Positions 9,117 to 19,317 are shown, counted from the first letter of the stretch. The stretch is DNA of 64,000 nucleotides from Pseudomonadota bacterium (GCA_008501635.1 QQUJ01000030.1:124001-188000); one strand, 5' to 3'. Notes: generated by a model not told the origin, from the sequence alone. A program made the numbers and translations.

Positions 9117-12100
9117 CTATCCCAAATAGACCCGGGCATTGCGGAACAGCCGCAACCAGGGGGCATCCTCGCCCCACTCCGGCGGATGCCAGGAGTATTG
9201 GACTGTGCGGAACACCCGCTCCGGATGCGGCATCATGATGGTGAAACGACCGTCGACGGTTGTCAGGCCGGTGATGCCCGCGACCGAACCATTGGGATTG
9301 TCCGGATATACCTCGGTGGCCTGACCCCGGTTGTCGACAAAGCGCAGTGCCACCAGTTTTTGCTCAAGCGCCCGTTCGGCACCCCGGAGAGAGGCGAATT
9401 CCGCCCTGCCCTCACCGTGGGCCACGGCAATCGGCAGCCGTGAACCGGCCATGCCGGCGAGAAACAGCGACGGCGAATCGAGCACCTCGACCAGCGAAAG
9501 GCGGGCCTCAAACTGCTCGGATTCGTTGCGCACGAAATGGGGCCACAGCTCGCTGCCGGGAATCAGCTCATGAAGATTGGAAAGCATCTGACAGCCGTTG
9601 CAGACACCCAGTCCGAAGGTATCCGGACGCGCAAAGAAGGCGGCGAACTCGTCACGAGCCTGGTTGTTGAAGAGGATCGACTTGGCCCATCCTTCACCGG
9701 CGCCGAGGACGTCGCCGTAGGAAAACCCACCGCAAGCCGCGATGCCGTGAAACTCTCCGAGGGTGTGACGACCGGTGATGATGTCGCTCATATGGACATC
9801 GACAGCGAGAAATCCGGCACGATCGAAGGCCGCCGCCATCTCGATCTGACCATTGACCCCCTGCTCGCGCAGGATGGCGATACGTGGCCGGACCCCGGTC
9901 GCGATGAAGGGCGCCGCCACATTGTCATCGGGATCGAAACCAAGGCTGGCGGTCAATCCGGGATCGTCGTCGTCCAACAGCCGGTCATACTCCTGCTGGG
10001 CGCAGCGCGGATTGTCGCGCAATGCCTGCATTTGGAAGGTCGTCTGTGACCAGACCCGGTGCAGATCCAGCCGCGTCTCGTCGATCAGCGCCCGGCGGTC
10101 GTGGCGAATGCAAATCCGGTGCGTGTCGTTCAGTGTGCCGATCACATGACTGTACTTGCCCAGGCCGTTGTCGTGCAGCCATTTCACGACCGTATCGGCG
10201 TCGCTGTGACGCACCTGAATCACCGCCCCCAGCTCTTCGGTAAACAGGGCGGCTACCGGATCATCGCCCAGATCATCCAGCTCCACGTCGAGTCCGATCC
10301 GTCCCGCGAAAGCCATCTCGCAGAGTGTGGCGAAGAGGCCCCCATCGGAGCGGTCATGGTAGGCCAGGAGCAATTGCTCCCGGGCCAGCTCGCGTATCGT
10401 CTGGAAAAAGGCGGTGACGGCCTGGGGATGATCCAGATCGGGTGCGTGGTGTCCCACCTGCTTGTAGACCTGCGCCAACGCCGAGCCCCCCAGTCGATTG
10501 CTGCCGCGCCCGAGATCGATGAGGATGAGGTCGGTATCCCCCTGATCGGTGCGCAACTGCGGGGTCAGCGTGCGCCGGGCATCCTGCACCGGGGCAAAAG
10601 CGGAAACGATCAGCGACAGCGGTGCCGTTACCGCTTTTTCCTTACCACCCTCTTCCCAGACCGTTTTCATGGACATGGAGTCCTTGCCAACCGGAATGAC
10701 GATCCCCAACGCCGGACACAGCTCCATCCCCACGGCTTTTACGGTGTCAAAGAGCGCCGCGTCCTCGCCGGGGTGCCCGGCAGGGGCCATCCAGTTCGCC
10801 GAGAGGCGTACGTCCGAGATTCGCGCCACATCAGCGGCAACGATATTGGTCAGGGCCTCGCCGATGGCCATGCGTCCGGATGCCGCCGGATGCACCAGGG
10901 CGATCGGCGTGCGCTCGCCCATGGCCATGGCCTCTCCGGCGTAGGTCCGATAGCCGCTGGTGGTGACCGCCACATCGGCGACCGGTACCTGCCAGGGGCC
11001 GACCATCTGATCGCGCGCCACCAGGCCGGTGATGGTGCGATCGCCAATGGTGATCAGGAAACTCTTGTCCGCTACGGTCGGCAGGCGCAATACCCGGCGT
11101 GCCGCCTCGGCCACATCGATACCCGTGGTCTCGAACTCGGATTTGGGGTGGGGATGGTGGTGCACATCGCGCAGCATCTTCGGTGGTTTACCAAGCAGTA
11201 CCTCCATGGGGATATCGATAGGGGTGTTTTCGAAGTAGGCATCGCCAACCACCAGCTGGCGCTCTGCCGTGGATTCGCCCACCACTGCATAGGGGCAGCG
11301 CTCGCGCTCACTGATCGCCTCGAACTCCGCCAGTCGATCCCGGTCGATGGCCAGCACGTAGCGCTCCTGCGCCTCGTTGCACCAGATCTCCTTGGGTGAC
11401 ATGCCCGGTTCGTCATTGGGCACGGTGCGCAGTTCGATACGCCCGCCGCGCGCGCTGTCGTTGAGCAGTTCGGGCAGGGCGTTGGAGAGCCCTCCCGCGC
11501 CCACGTCGTGGATCGAAAGAATCGGATTGGCGCCGCCGAGCGCCCAGCAGCGGTCGATCACCTCCTGGCAGCGGCGTTGAATCTCGGGATTGCCGCGCTG
11601 CACCGAGGCGAAATCGAGATTTTCCGCACTGGTACCGCTGGCAACCGAGGAGGCTGCCCCGCCCCCCAGACCGATCAACATCGCCGGGCCGCCCAGCACG
11701 ATCAGCGGCGTCCCCGGGGGTATCTCCATTTTCGCGACGTGGTCGGCGCGGATATTGCCTAACCCGCCGGCGATCATGATCGGCTTGTGGTAGCCGCGCA
11801 TCTCGGGACCCCGCGGTCCCTGCACCTCTTCCTCGAAAGTCCGGAAATAGCCGCACAGATTGGGCCGCCCGAACTCGTTGTTGAACGCGGCGCTGCCGAT
11901 GGGTCCTTCCAGCATGATCTCCAGGGCACTCGAGATACGTCCCGGTTTACCGTAACTCCCCTCCCACGGTTGTTCGGAGCCCGGAATACGCAGATTGGAG
12001 ACCGAAAAACCGGTCAGCCCCGCTTTGGGCTTGGAGCCGCGCCCGGTAGCCCCTTCGTCGCGGATCTCGCCACCGGAACCGGTTGCGGCACCCGCAAACG

Positions 12101-13016
12101 GCGAGATGGCGGTTGGGTGATTATGCGTCTCGACCTTCACCAGGATGTGGACGTCTTCGTCACTGTACCGGTAACTTCCCGTTGCGGAATCGGGATAGAA
12201 CCGGCCGGTACGGTGTCCCTCGATAACCGCGGCGTTGTCTTTATACGCCGAAAGCACGCCCTCCGGGTTGCTGGAATAGGTATTGCGGATCATGTCGAAC
12301 AGAGTGTGATTCTGGCGCTCGTGATCCACGATCCAGTCGGCGTTGAAGATCTTGTGCCGGCAGTGCTCGGAGTTGGCCTGGGCGAACATCATCAGTTCGA
12401 CATCGGTGGGATTGCGCCCCAGCGCCTGATAGTTCTCCACCAGATAATCGATCTCGTCTTCCGACAACGCCAGACCCAGTTCCGCGTTGGCCAGCACCAG
12501 TGCCGCGGCTCCGACCCCCAGCAGATCGATACTCGCCACCGGTGCCGGCTCCGCGTGGGAGAACAGCACCTGTGCGTCCTCCAGATCGCTCAGCACCGTT
12601 TCGGTCATTCGATCGTGTAACAACGCCGAGGCCAGCGCCAGCTTGGCACCGGTCAGGACTTCGCCGCGCTGGGTACCGAGGTAGTAAATAATCCCTCGCT
12701 CCAGGCGCCGGATTTTACCCAAACCGCAATTGTGGGCGATGTCGGTTGCCTTGCTCGACCACGGCGAGATGGTCCCCTTGCGCGGCACGACCAGGCGCAT
12801 CTGTCCCTCGGTCTCGACGGGCTGACTCCTGGGACCGTAGGCCAGCAGGCGTTCGAGGACTTTGAGCTCGGCGCGATCCAGTCGTTGCTCGAGTTCGGCG
12901 AAGTGCACGAATTCCGCCGCGATGCGGGCGATTTCCGGCACGCGCGAACGCAGCTGATTGAACAGCTTTTCGAGTCGGAACGGTGAAAGGGCAGCGCTAC
13001 CACGCAGTCGCAGCAT
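9117..13016 (-). CDS. purL: PurL, phosphoribosylformylglycinamidine synthase
   Basis: PurL converts FGAR, glutamine and ATP to FGAM in purine biosynthesis. The 1299-aa single-chain form is the type usual in gammaproteobacteria. The N-terminal domain starts [18 protein letters not shown]. The two AIRS-like synthase domains include [47 protein letters not shown] and [19 protein letters not shown]. The C-terminal glutaminase domain has the nucleophile Cys in [13 protein letters not shown] and the His of the triad near [10 protein letters not shown]. The gene is monocistronic here. Its first codons and upstream DNA were copied in the tandem duplication next to it. Confidence 0.97.
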   Translation of the reverse strand: MLRLRGSAALSPFRLEKLFNQLRSRVPEIARIAAEFVHFAELEQRLDRAELKVLERLLAYGPRSQPVETEGQMRLVVPRKGTISPWSSKATDIAHNCGLGKIRRLERGIIYYLGTQRGEVLTGAKLALASALLHDRMTETVLSDLEDAQVLFSHAEPAPVASIDLLGVGAAALVLANAELGLALSEDEIDYLVENYQALGRNPTDVELMMFAQANSEHCRHKIFNADWIVDHERQNHTLFDMIRNTYSSNPEGVLSAYKDNAAVIEGHRTGRFYPDSATGSYRYSDEDVHILVKVETHNHPTAISPFAGAATGSGGEIRDEGATGRGSKPKAGLTGFSVSNLRIPGSEQPWEGSYGKPGRISSALEIMLEGPIGSAAFNNEFGRPNLCGYFRTFEEEVQGPRGPEMRGYHKPIMIAGGLGNIRADHVAKMEIPPGTPLIVLGGPAMLIGLGGGAASSVASGTSAENLDFASVQRGNPEIQRRCQEVIDRCWALGGANPILSIHDVGAGGLSNALPELLNDSARGGRIELRTVPNDEPGMSPKEIWCNEAQERYVLAIDRDRLAEFEAISERERCPYAVVGESTAERQLVVGDAYFENTPIDIPMEVLLGKPPKMLRDVHHHPHPKSEFETTGIDVAEAARRVLRLPTVADKSFLITIGDRTITGLVARDQMVGPWQVPVADVAVTTSGYRTYAGEAMAMGERTPIALVHPAASGRMAIGEALTNIVAADVARISDVRLSANWMAPAGHPGEDAALFDTVKAVGMELCPALGIVIPVGKDSMSMKTVWEEGGKEKAVTAPLSLIVSAFAPVQDARRTLTPQLRTDQGDTDLILIDLGRGSNRLGGSALAQVYKQVGHHAPDLDHPQAVTAFFQTIRELAREQLLLAYHDRSDGGLFATLCEMAFAGRIGLDVELDDLGDDPVAALFTEELGAVIQVRHSDADTVVKWLHDNGLGKYSHVIGTLNDTHRICIRHDRRALIDETRLDLHRVWSQTTFQMQALRDNPRCAQQEYDRLLDDDDPGLTASLGFDPDDNVAAPFIATGVRPRIAILREQGVNGQIEMAAAFDRAGFLAVDVHMSDIITGRHTLGEFHGIAACGGFSYGDVLGAGEGWAKSILFNNQARDEFAAFFARPDTFGLGVCNGCQMLSNLHELIPGSELWPHFVRNESEQFEARLSLVEVLDSPSLFLAGMAGSRLPIAVAHGEGRAEFASLRGAERALEQKLVALRFVDNRGQATEVYPDNPNGSVAGITGLTTVDGRFTIMMPHPERVFRTVQYSWHPPEWGEDAPWLRLFRNARVYLG

Positions 13017-13112
13017 CGGATTCTCTGGCAGTTGGACGGTGGAGGAAAAGAGGCGTAATGATACTGGAAGCGGGGGATGCCTTAAACCATAAAGGCGTCA
13101 ATCCGCTTCTTC

Positions 13113-13252
13113 TAACCACAAAGTACACGAAGTACACAAAGTGAAGTGCATTGAGACCTTGCACCCCTGCCTAAGGAAACATTTGCGCCAGGGCAGAAAG
13201 GTGCCCGATTTTCGACGTCAAAACGTCGTGAACTTCGTGTACTTTGTGGTTA
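13113..13252. mobile_element. MITE-like element, copy A, 25-bp terminal inverted repeats
   Basis: The left arm at 13113-13137 (TAACCACAAAGTACACGAAG then TACAC) and the right arm at 13228-13252 are inverted copies matching at 24 of 25 positions. The element is 140 bp, has no coding capacity that I believe, and contains an inner stretch (TTGCACCCCTGCCTAAGGAA) that is identical in copy B. Elements with AACCACAAAGTACAC-type ends are familiar from many proteobacterial intergenic regions. Whether this one was moved by a transposase is inference. Confidence 0.6.
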
Positions 13253-13443
13253 ATAGCCTTTTTATAGTCCATCCCCCTGATCGGCAACCCGCAGCCGATC
13301 GATATCGCCCAACACGTCGTGCAACACGGCGCACGCAGTCGCAGCATCGGATTCTCTGGCAGTCGGACGGTGGAGGAAAAGAGGCGTAATGATACTGGGG
13401 GCGGGGGATGCCTTAAACCATAAGGACGTCAATTCGCTTCTTC

Positions 13444-13574
13444 TAACCACAAAGTACACAAAGTGAAGTGCATTGAGACCTTGCACCCCTGCCTAAGGAA
13501 ACATTTGCGCCAGGGCAGAAAGGTGCCCGATTTTCGACATCAAAACTTCGTGAACTTCGTGTACTTTGTGGTTA
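13444..13574. mobile_element. MITE-like element, copy B, 131 bp
   Basis: This is the second copy of the 140-bp element, carried by the tandem duplication rather than by an independent insertion. It lacks 9 bp of the left arm (after TAACCACAAAGTACAC) and differs at a few internal positions (GACATCAAAACTTCG against GACGTCAAAACGTCG). The right arm GTGAACTTCGTGTACTTTGT then GGTTA is unchanged. Confidence 0.6.
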
Positions 13575-13600
13575 ATAGCCTTTTAAGCCCGTCACCCAGA

Positions 13601-14359
13601 TCAATCCACCACCACCCAGTCCAACCCCGCCTCCTGATCGGCAACCTGCAGCCGATCGATGTCACCCAACACTTCGTGCAACGCGGCGATGGCCAGATCG
13701 GGATGATTGTTCTTTTCGCTAAGGTGCGCGGCTACCACGCAGCGCAGCCGCGCATGATCGAGCCGCGCCAGCAGATCGGCCGCCTGCTGATTGCTGAGGT
13801 GCCCCCAATCGCCCCCCACACGGCGTTTGAGCGCCGCCGGGTACTCGCCGCGCATCAGCAGATCGGGGTCATGGTTGCACTCCAGAAGCAAGGCATCGCA
13901 CGCCGTCAGCATTTCGACGACATGCGGGGTGACACTGCCCAGATCGGTCAGCACGCCGAATCGGCAACGCCCATCGTCGATCACGAGCTGGGTGGGTTCG
14001 CGCGCGTCGTGCGGCACGGGGAAGGGGTGGATCGAAACGCCGTTGTGGGTGAAGGGCTGATGGCTGGAGAAGAGCGTGACATCGACACCCTGACGGGCGC
14101 CAAAGGCCGAAGCTGTACCCGCCGTCATCCATACCGTGAGCCCAAGCCGCCGGGCAAGGCGCTCGACGCCACCGATGTGGTCGCTGTGTTCGTGGGTCAC
14201 GACGATCGCCGTAAGATCATCCAGCGTACGGCCCAGACGCCGCAGCCCGGACTGCACGCGGCTCACCGACAGCCCGCAATCGATGAGGAGGCACATCGCA
14301 CCGCTCTCAATCAGCGTGGCGTTACCCCGACTGCCGCTGCCCAGTGAAGCCAGGCGCAT
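13601..14359 (-). CDS. MBL-fold metallohydrolase (YycJ/WalJ-like)
   Basis: This is a cytoplasmic metallo-beta-lactamase-fold hydrolase of 252 aa. The N-terminus MRLASLGSGSRGNATLIESG and the metal motif THEHSDHIGG (His56, His58, Asp60, His61) are characteristic. A later acidic ligand lies in GVLTDLGSVTPHV and a His in CNHDPDLL, with CVVAAHLSEKNNHP near the end. It resembles the YycJ/WalJ branch, which in Firmicutes is linked to cell-wall control and DNA metabolism; in proteobacteria the role is unclear. It is followed by the duplicated intergenic region and lies 38 nt downstream of bamC on the same strand, so it may be read with dapA-bamC. The last codons exist in a second, broken copy at 13276-13331. 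Confidence 0.85.
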   Translation of the reverse strand: MRLASLGSGSRGNATLIESGAMCLLIDCGLSVSRVQSGLRRLGRTLDDLTAIVVTHEHSDHIGGVERLARRLGLTVWMTAGTASAFGARQGVDVTLFSSHQPFTHNGVSIHPFPVPHDAREPTQLVIDDGRCRFGVLTDLGSVTPHVVEMLTACDALLLECNHDPDLLMRGEYPAALKRRVGGDWGHLSNQQAADLLARLDHARLRCVVAAHLSEKNNHPDLAIAALHEVLGDIDRLQVADQEAGLDWVVVD

Positions 14360-14397
14360 CGTGCTCGATTACCTCCACCACCAACCGTGTCGATCGA

Positions 14398-15573
14398 TCA
14401 GCGCAACTGCTCCTCCAGAAGAGCAAGAATTTTCTCCGCTGCCTGCGCGGTGCTGGGCGTCGCCTCGTTCTCTGGATTGACGCTCACCCGAGTGCCCGCA
14501 CCTGCCTCGGTCAACAGAACACGGAACCTGACCTCTTCGAGCGATTTCTGCTCGTCGTCACGCCAAAACGCCAGATTGGCGAAAAATCCTTTCTTTTGGG
14601 TCAGCTCCGTCAGCGGTTCCGCTGAGCGGACCAGGTAGGTGCCCTGTTGCTGATCACGGTCCTCTACCACGAAACCAAGATGATCCAGCGCGATGCCGGT
14701 CAGCCGCCAGGCACGCGCATAGCGTTCGTCGACGTCGAGAACATTACCGCCGCCGGGACCACTCACCAGACGCGCACGCGGCTCCTTCGGCGCAGTTGCC
14801 AGGCGCTGCGAGGCCTGTTCCTCTCCCACGCCGAGATAGACAACCAGGCGATTGAGGAACTCCGCTTCGAGTTCGGGATCGGAGGGGCGGGAATCCCACA
14901 CCGTGGACTCGGGGTCACTGAGGGGGCCACCGCCAACGACGACCTGCTTCACCCCCCAATGGGTGAGAAAAATCTCAGTGGTGTTCCCCTCCGCGCCGCG
15001 TTCCATACGCACGCGGTATTTATCCCGTGTCGGCGCGGAATAGGCAAAATCGAACACCTTGCCCAGCCAGCGACGGATGACCCCTTGCGGGATATCGGCG
15101 CGGTTCTCGGCCCACTCGGTCTCGATAATACCCAGGCGCGGGTCTTCGCGTTTGATGAGGAAACCCTGATGCAACCAGAATTCCCGCACTGCCGGCCAGA
15201 TCTTCTCCGGCCCCCCCTCGACGACCAACCAGCGACGCCCACCGTCGTGCTCGACGCGAAGTGAATCCGGTCGCGGCAGCAGGCTGGCGCCGGCTTTGCT
15301 GGTTTCGTCACCCTGGCCGCTGGTGAAACTGGAGTAGGTCGCGGTACCCAGCGCGCTGGTCGGCGCCAGACTCCCGCCGCCACGGGCTTCAACCTGGGTG
15401 AGGTCGGGGGGGACTTCCAGTCGCTCCAGGGTACGCGCCTGCCGATAGTCCACTTTGCGCTCGCGCACAAAGCCGCCCTCCCCGCTACAGCCGGTCAGCT
15501 GCAGGAGAAAAGAGAGGATTATCAGACTGATTGCGAGATGCCGTAACGGGTTGGCGCGGAAAAAAGCTATCAC
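14398..15573 (-). CDS. bamC: BamC, lipoprotein of the outer-membrane protein assembly complex
   Basis: BamC (NlpB) is an accessory lipoprotein of the BAM complex, which inserts beta-barrel proteins into the outer membrane. The 391-aa product has a lipoprotein signal with lipobox LTGC at Cys29. A long unstructured lasso region follows (YRQARTLERLEVPPDLTQ), then two helix-grip domains: the first around VVEGGPEKIWPAVREFWLHQ and WAENRADIPQG, the second around WRLTGIALDHLGFVVEDRD and RVLLTEAGAGTRVSV. The start codon overlaps the end of dapA by 4 nt, the usual dapA-bamC arrangement. Length and domain order fit the family well. Confidence 0.92.
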   Translation of the reverse strand: MIAFFRANPLRHLAISLIILSFLLQLTGCSGEGGFVRERKVDYRQARTLERLEVPPDLTQVEARGGGSLAPTSALGTATYSSFTSGQGDETSKAGASLLPRPDSLRVEHDGGRRWLVVEGGPEKIWPAVREFWLHQGFLIKREDPRLGIIETEWAENRADIPQGVIRRWLGKVFDFAYSAPTRDKYRVRMERGAEGNTTEIFLTHWGVKQVVVGGGPLSDPESTVWDSRPSDPELEAEFLNRLVVYLGVGEEQASQRLATAPKEPRARLVSGPGGGNVLDVDERYARAWRLTGIALDHLGFVVEDRDQQQGTYLVRSAEPLTELTQKKGFFANLAFWRDDEQKSLEEVRFRVLLTEAGAGTRVSVNPENEATPSTAQAAEKILALLEEQLR

Positions 15574-16445
15574 AGGGCTCCGGCCTCCCGCATCGCCTCG
15601 CGCAACGGTTCATGGAACCGCTCTGCCAGGGGTGTCATCGGCAAACGGATGCCCGGGGCGATCATGCCCATTTCAGTGAGCGCCCATTTGACCGGGATCG
15701 GGTTCGACTCCAGGAACAGGTTCTTGTGCAGCAGCGCCAAGCGGTTATTGATCGCCTCCGCCGCCGCCCGATCGCCGCGTAATGCCACAGCGCACATCTC
15801 GTGCATTGACTTGGGCACGACGTTGGCCGTCACCGAGATATCGCCTTTGCCGCCGGCCAGAATCAGTTCCATGGCGGTGGCGTCGTCGCCGCTGTAGACA
15901 TCCAGACGGTCGCCGCAACGCTGCAGTATCTCGCGCGCCCGGTCGACATTACCGGTGGCCTCCTTGATGCCGACGATATTAGGGATCGGTGCGAGCCGCT
16001 CGACGGTCTCCGGCAGCATATCGCACGCCGTGCGTCCGGGAACGTTGTAGAGGATCTGCGGGATCGCGACCGCCGCGGCGATCGCCTTGAAATGCTGATA
16101 CAACCCTTCCTGGGTCGGCTTATTGTAGTAGGGTGTGACCAGCAGGCACGCATCGGCACCCGCTTCCATCGCTCCCTGCGTCAACTCGATCGCCTCGTGG
16201 GTGGAGTTGGCGCCGGTGCCGGCGATGACGGGGAAACGGCCTTTGGCCAGCTTCACGATGCGGCGGATGACATCGAGATGCTCAGCCTCGTCCAGCGTGG
16301 CCGACTCGCCCGTGGTGCCCACGGCGACGATGGCGTCGGTGCCGTTCTCCACATGGAACTCCACCAGCCGCGCCAGGGCCTCGTGGTCCACGGCCCCATC
16401 TGGCTGCATGGGCGTGACCATGGCCACCATGCTCCCCTGAAACAT
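15570..16445 (-). CDS. dapA: DapA, 4-hydroxy-tetrahydrodipicolinate synthase
   Basis: DapA condenses pyruvate with aspartate semialdehyde, the first committed step of lysine and diaminopimelate synthesis. The 291-aa TIM-barrel protein has AMVTPMQPDGAVDHEAL, the GTTGESATLDEAEH motif, the catalytic Tyr in VTPYYNKPTQEG, and the Schiff-base Lys in NIVGIKEATG. The active-site Arg lies in YNVPGRTACDM. It overlaps bamC by 4 nt and is divergent from gcvR, as in many gammaproteobacteria. The region between dapA and gcvR (16446-16649) should hold both promoters. Confidence 0.96.
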   Translation of the reverse strand: MFQGSMVAMVTPMQPDGAVDHEALARLVEFHVENGTDAIVAVGTTGESATLDEAEHLDVIRRIVKLAKGRFPVIAGTGANSTHEAIELTQGAMEAGADACLLVTPYYNKPTQEGLYQHFKAIAAAVAIPQILYNVPGRTACDMLPETVERLAPIPNIVGIKEATGNVDRAREILQRCGDRLDVYSGDDATAMELILAGGKGDISVTANVVPKSMHEMCAVALRGDRAAAEAINNRLALLHKNLFLESNPIPVKWALTEMGMIAPGIRLPMTPLAERFHEPLREAMREAGAL

Positions 16446-16649
16446 CGCTCACTCTCCCCGAAGGAACAGAAATAGGGCATGGTACTTACCCACCCTGATG
16501 ATGACAAGGAGCATGGAACGAGCCGGCGCGGCGCTGTTATCGCACCGCGGGGGGGATGGTACACTTGCCGCATGGTGGCGCCACCCGCCCTGGCTGCAAG
16601 AAGGCGTTCACCCACAGGATCTACACCCTACGACAAGATGGAAGCCCGC

Positions 16650-17180
16650 ATGCTCAACTACCTGGTTATCTCGGCTCTCGGTGAAGACCGCTCCGGCATC
16701 GTCGATCGCCTCGCGAAGGTGGTGCTGGATGGCGGCTGCAATATCGAAGACAGCCGCATGGCCGTGCTGGGTGGGGAGTTCGCGGTGATGCTGCTGATTT
16801 CGGGCCAGTGGAACAACATCGCCAAGGTGGAAAACAGTCTGGAGCGGGTCGGGTCGGAACTGGGCCTGACCGTGTCGGCGAAACGCACCGAGGGACGGCG
16901 CTCGCGTCGCCATCTGATGCCCTACGCGGTGGATGTGGTGTCTCTGGATCATCCGGGCATCGTCTATAATCTGGCGCATTTCTTCTCGTCGCGTGACATC
17001 AATATCGAAGACATGACCACCAGCAGCTACGCCGCCGCCCACACCGGAGCACCGATGTTCTCGGTGCGATTGATCGTCGACATCCCCGCAGCACTGCAGA
17101 TCGCCGCCCTGCGCGACGAGTTTCTGGATTTCTGCGATGAACTCAACGTCGATGCGGTGATCGAACCGGTAAAATCGTAA
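16650..17180 (+). CDS. gcvR: GcvR-like ACT-domain regulator
   Basis: This protein of two ACT domains (about 1-85 and 95-175) is related to GcvR, which represses the glycine cleavage system by binding the activator GcvA. Recognisable stretches are LNYLVISALGEDRSGIVDRL, GCNIEDSRMAVLGGEFAVML and DVVSLDHPGIVYNLAHFF, then RDINIEDMTTSSY. I start at the ATG at 16650, which has GGAAG upstream; an ATG four codons earlier (16638) is possible, and the longer open frame upstream is not conserved-looking. At 176 aa it is slightly shorter than the E. coli protein. The order gcvR-bcp-phoH beside dapA-bamC supports the call. No gcv genes are in the window. Confidence 0.85.
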   Translation: MLNYLVISALGEDRSGIVDRLAKVVLDGGCNIEDSRMAVLGGEFAVMLLISGQWNNIAKVENSLERVGSELGLTVSAKRTEGRRSRRHLMPYAVDVVSLDHPGIVYNLAHFFSSRDINIEDMTTSSYAAAHTGAPMFSVRLIVDIPAALQIAALRDEFLDFCDELNVDAVIEPVKS

Positions 17181-17233
17181 TACTGTCCTGGCCAGACTGG
17201 CAGATTGGCCAGCAATTCCCGAGGATCTTGCGT

Positions 17234-17701
17234 ATGTCCGCACCCAGCGTCGGCAAACCTGCTCCGCCATTCGAGCGCCCCGCCACGGGTGACAAAACGA
17301 TCTCGCTCGCCGCTCTGAAGGGCAGGAACGTGGTGCTCTACTTCTATCCCAAGGACAATACGCCCGGCTGCACGCGTGAAGGCCAGGATTTCCGCGACCA
17401 GCATAAGGCTTTTGACAAACTCAATACCGTGGTCCTCGGCGTCAGCCGCGACAGCCTCAAAACCCACGAGAATTTCAGATCGAAACACAGCTTCCCGTTC
17501 GATCTGCTCGCCGATCAGGACGAGATTCTATGCCGTGCCTACGACGTGATCCGCAAAAAGAAGATGTATGGCAGGGAGGTCGTCGGCATCGAGCGCAGCA
17601 CTTTTCTGATCGACGCCAAAGGCATTCTGCGCCGCGAGTGGCGCAAGGTGAAAGTCGATGGCCACGTGGATGAGGTCCTGGCTGCGGTAAAGGGGTTGTG
17701 A
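17234..17701 (+). CDS. bcp: Bcp-type thioredoxin-dependent peroxiredoxin
   Basis: This peroxiredoxin (PrxQ/Bcp group) reduces hydroperoxides at the expense of thioredoxin. The 155-aa protein has the peroxidatic Cys in YFYPKDNTPGCTREGQDF. The second Cys of the PrxQ signature, usually five residues after the first, is absent: the position after TPGCTREG is Gln. A further Cys is present in EILCRAYDVI. The motif VVGIERSTFLIDAKG is typical of the family. The ATG at 17234 has GAGG nine bases upstream; a TTG two codons before is less likely. It lies between gcvR and phoH, 53 nt after gcvR, and may share its transcript. Confidence 0.92.
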   Translation: MSAPSVGKPAPPFERPATGDKTISLAALKGRNVVLYFYPKDNTPGCTREGQDFRDQHKAFDKLNTVVLGVSRDSLKTHENFRSKHSFPFDLLADQDEILCRAYDVIRKKKMYGREVVGIERSTFLIDAKGILRREWRKVKVDGHVDEVLAAVKGL

Positions 17702-17779
17702 TCTGACCGCTGCCGACCCATCGGCCCGCCATTCGGACCGGGCACCCTATTTCCCATACCTGCTGATGAACGGTGAGGC

Positions 17780-19189
17780 ATGATCAAAAGCGCTGCCGGT
17801 AAACGCCTGTACGTACTCGACACCAATGTTTTGATGCACGATCCCGCTGCGATCTTCCGGTTCAAGGAGCACGACGTGTTTCTGCCGATGGTGGTACTGG
17901 AAGAGCTGGACGCCAATAAACGCGGCACCTCGGAATTGGCGCGCAACGTGCGGCAGGTGAGCCGCTTCCTCGATGAATTGATGATCGACGCCAGCAAGGA
18001 CGACATCGATCGAGGCCTTCCTCTGCCCGCCACCGTCAACAGCGGTGAAACCGAAGCGCAGCGGGGCAAACTTTTTTTTCAGACGCAGGTACTCGACACA
18101 CAACTCCCCGATTCGCTGCCCGGTCACCGCCATGACAACGAGATCCTCGCCACCGCGCTCGCTCTGCAAACCGTGCGCAACAACGACATCGTGGTGCTGG
18201 TCTCCAAGGACATCAACCTGCGTATCAAGGCCTCTGTGCTCGGCGTGCCCGCCGAGGATTACCGCAGCGACCAGGTGCTCGAAGATGTCGATCTGCTCTT
18301 TACGGGCTATGCCGCATTGGAGACTGGCTTCTGGGACAACCATGCCAAAGCGTTGGAGTCGTGGCAGGAAGCGGGTCGCAGTTTTTACCGTGTCGTCGGC
18401 CCCGAAGTGAGCGCGTGGCACCCGTCGCAGTTTCTCTATCTCGATGACGAGAGCCGCTTTGAGGCGATAGTCCGCAATGTAGGCAGCGAGAACGCCACCA
18501 TCGAGGTGATCGACGACTACTGCCAGCCGCAACACTCGGTATGGGGTATCAACGCGCGCAACCGTGAACAGAACTTCGCCATCAATCTGCTGATGGATCC
18601 CGACATCGATTTCGTATCGCTGCTCGGGGCTGCCGGTACCGGGAAGACGCTGCTGGCACTTGCCGCCGGTCTCGCTCAGACGTTTGAATCAAACCGCTAC
18701 GCGGAGATCATTACCACCCGCATCACCGTGCCGTTGGGTGAGGACATCGGTTTTCTTCCCGGTACCGAAGAGGAGAAGATGACGCCGTGGATGGGCGCGT
18801 TGATGGACAATCTTGAGGTGCTGACGAAAAGCGAATCCGGCGGCGAGTGGGGACGTTCCGCGACTGCGGATCTGCTGCGCAGCCGTATCAAGATCCGCTC
18901 CCTTAACTTCATGCGCGGTCGTACCTTCCTCAACAAATTCATCATCCTCGACGAGGCGCAAAACATGACGCCGAAACAGATGAAGGCGCTGATCACACGC
19001 GCCGGCCCCGGCACCAAGATGGTTTGCCTGGGTAACGTCGCGCAGATCGACACGCCCTATCTGACCGAAACCACCTCGGGCCTGACGTACGCCGTGGACC
19101 GCTTCAAGCATTGGCCGCACAGCGGGCACGTGACACTGCAGCGTGTCGAGCGTTCGCGGTTGGCGGATTATGCGTCGGAGGTGTTATAG
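17780..19189 (+). CDS. PhoH-family protein with N-terminal PIN domain
   Basis: This is a 469-aa fusion of a PIN ribonuclease domain and a PhoH ATPase/helicase domain (PhoH2, YlaK-like). The PIN part (about 1-150) shows KRLYVLDTNVLMHDP, VLEELDANKRG and the late acidic residues in HRHDNEILATALAL and VLVSKDINLR. The PhoH part (about 250-469) has Walker A GAAGTGKTLLALAAG, EIITTRITVPLGEDIGFLPG, and Walker B NKFIILDEAQNMTPKQMK. The family is proposed to unwind and cleave RNA. It is the last gene of the gcvR-bcp-phoH group. Length and motif content are normal. Confidence 0.92.
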   Translation: MIKSAAGKRLYVLDTNVLMHDPAAIFRFKEHDVFLPMVVLEELDANKRGTSELARNVRQVSRFLDELMIDASKDDIDRGLPLPATVNSGETEAQRGKLFFQTQVLDTQLPDSLPGHRHDNEILATALALQTVRNNDIVVLVSKDINLRIKASVLGVPAEDYRSDQVLEDVDLLFTGYAALETGFWDNHAKALESWQEAGRSFYRVVGPEVSAWHPSQFLYLDDESRFEAIVRNVGSENATIEVIDDYCQPQHSVWGINARNREQNFAINLLMDPDIDFVSLLGAAGTGKTLLALAAGLAQTFESNRYAEIITTRITVPLGEDIGFLPGTEEEKMTPWMGALMDNLEVLTKSESGGEWGRSATADLLRSRIKIRSLNFMRGRTFLNKFIILDEAQNMTPKQMKALITRAGPGTKMVCLGNVAQIDTPYLTETTSGLTYAVDRFKHWPHSGHVTLQRVERSRLADYASEVL

Positions 19190-19317
19190 AAATCTGGTCT
19201 CTCGCAGAAACGCCAGGTGCGCGGAGAAAAGCAACGAAATACAGGTCATTGTAAAGGTGCTCATAGGATGATGAGTCTATATATATCAGCAGGTTTGACC
19301 GCGACCGCCGTAATCAC

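Larger units (their letters stand above)
13001..13688. repeat. Tandem duplication of the purL-MBL intergenic region
   Basis: Two direct copies start with the same CACGCAGTCGCAGCATCGGA at 13001 and 13332 (period 331 bp). Each holds the first codons of purL plus upstream DNA, the MITE-like repeat, and the 3' end of the MBL-hydrolase gene (the GATCGGCAACC...CAACACGTCGTGCAAC type sequence at about 13276-13331 and 13636-13688). Only the outer copies belong to intact genes. The inner ones, the MBL end at 13276-13331 and the purL start at 13332-13349, are gene fragments. Point differences and a shorter first copy show that the event is not recent. Apart from these repeats, 13017-13600 holds no gene that I can support. 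Confidence 0.85.

Noticed and set aside
13141-13586. Two similar plus-strand frames beginning MKCIETLHPCLRKHLRQGRK
   Set aside because: Both are translations of the MITE-like element, repeated only because of the tandem duplication; no ribosome-binding site.
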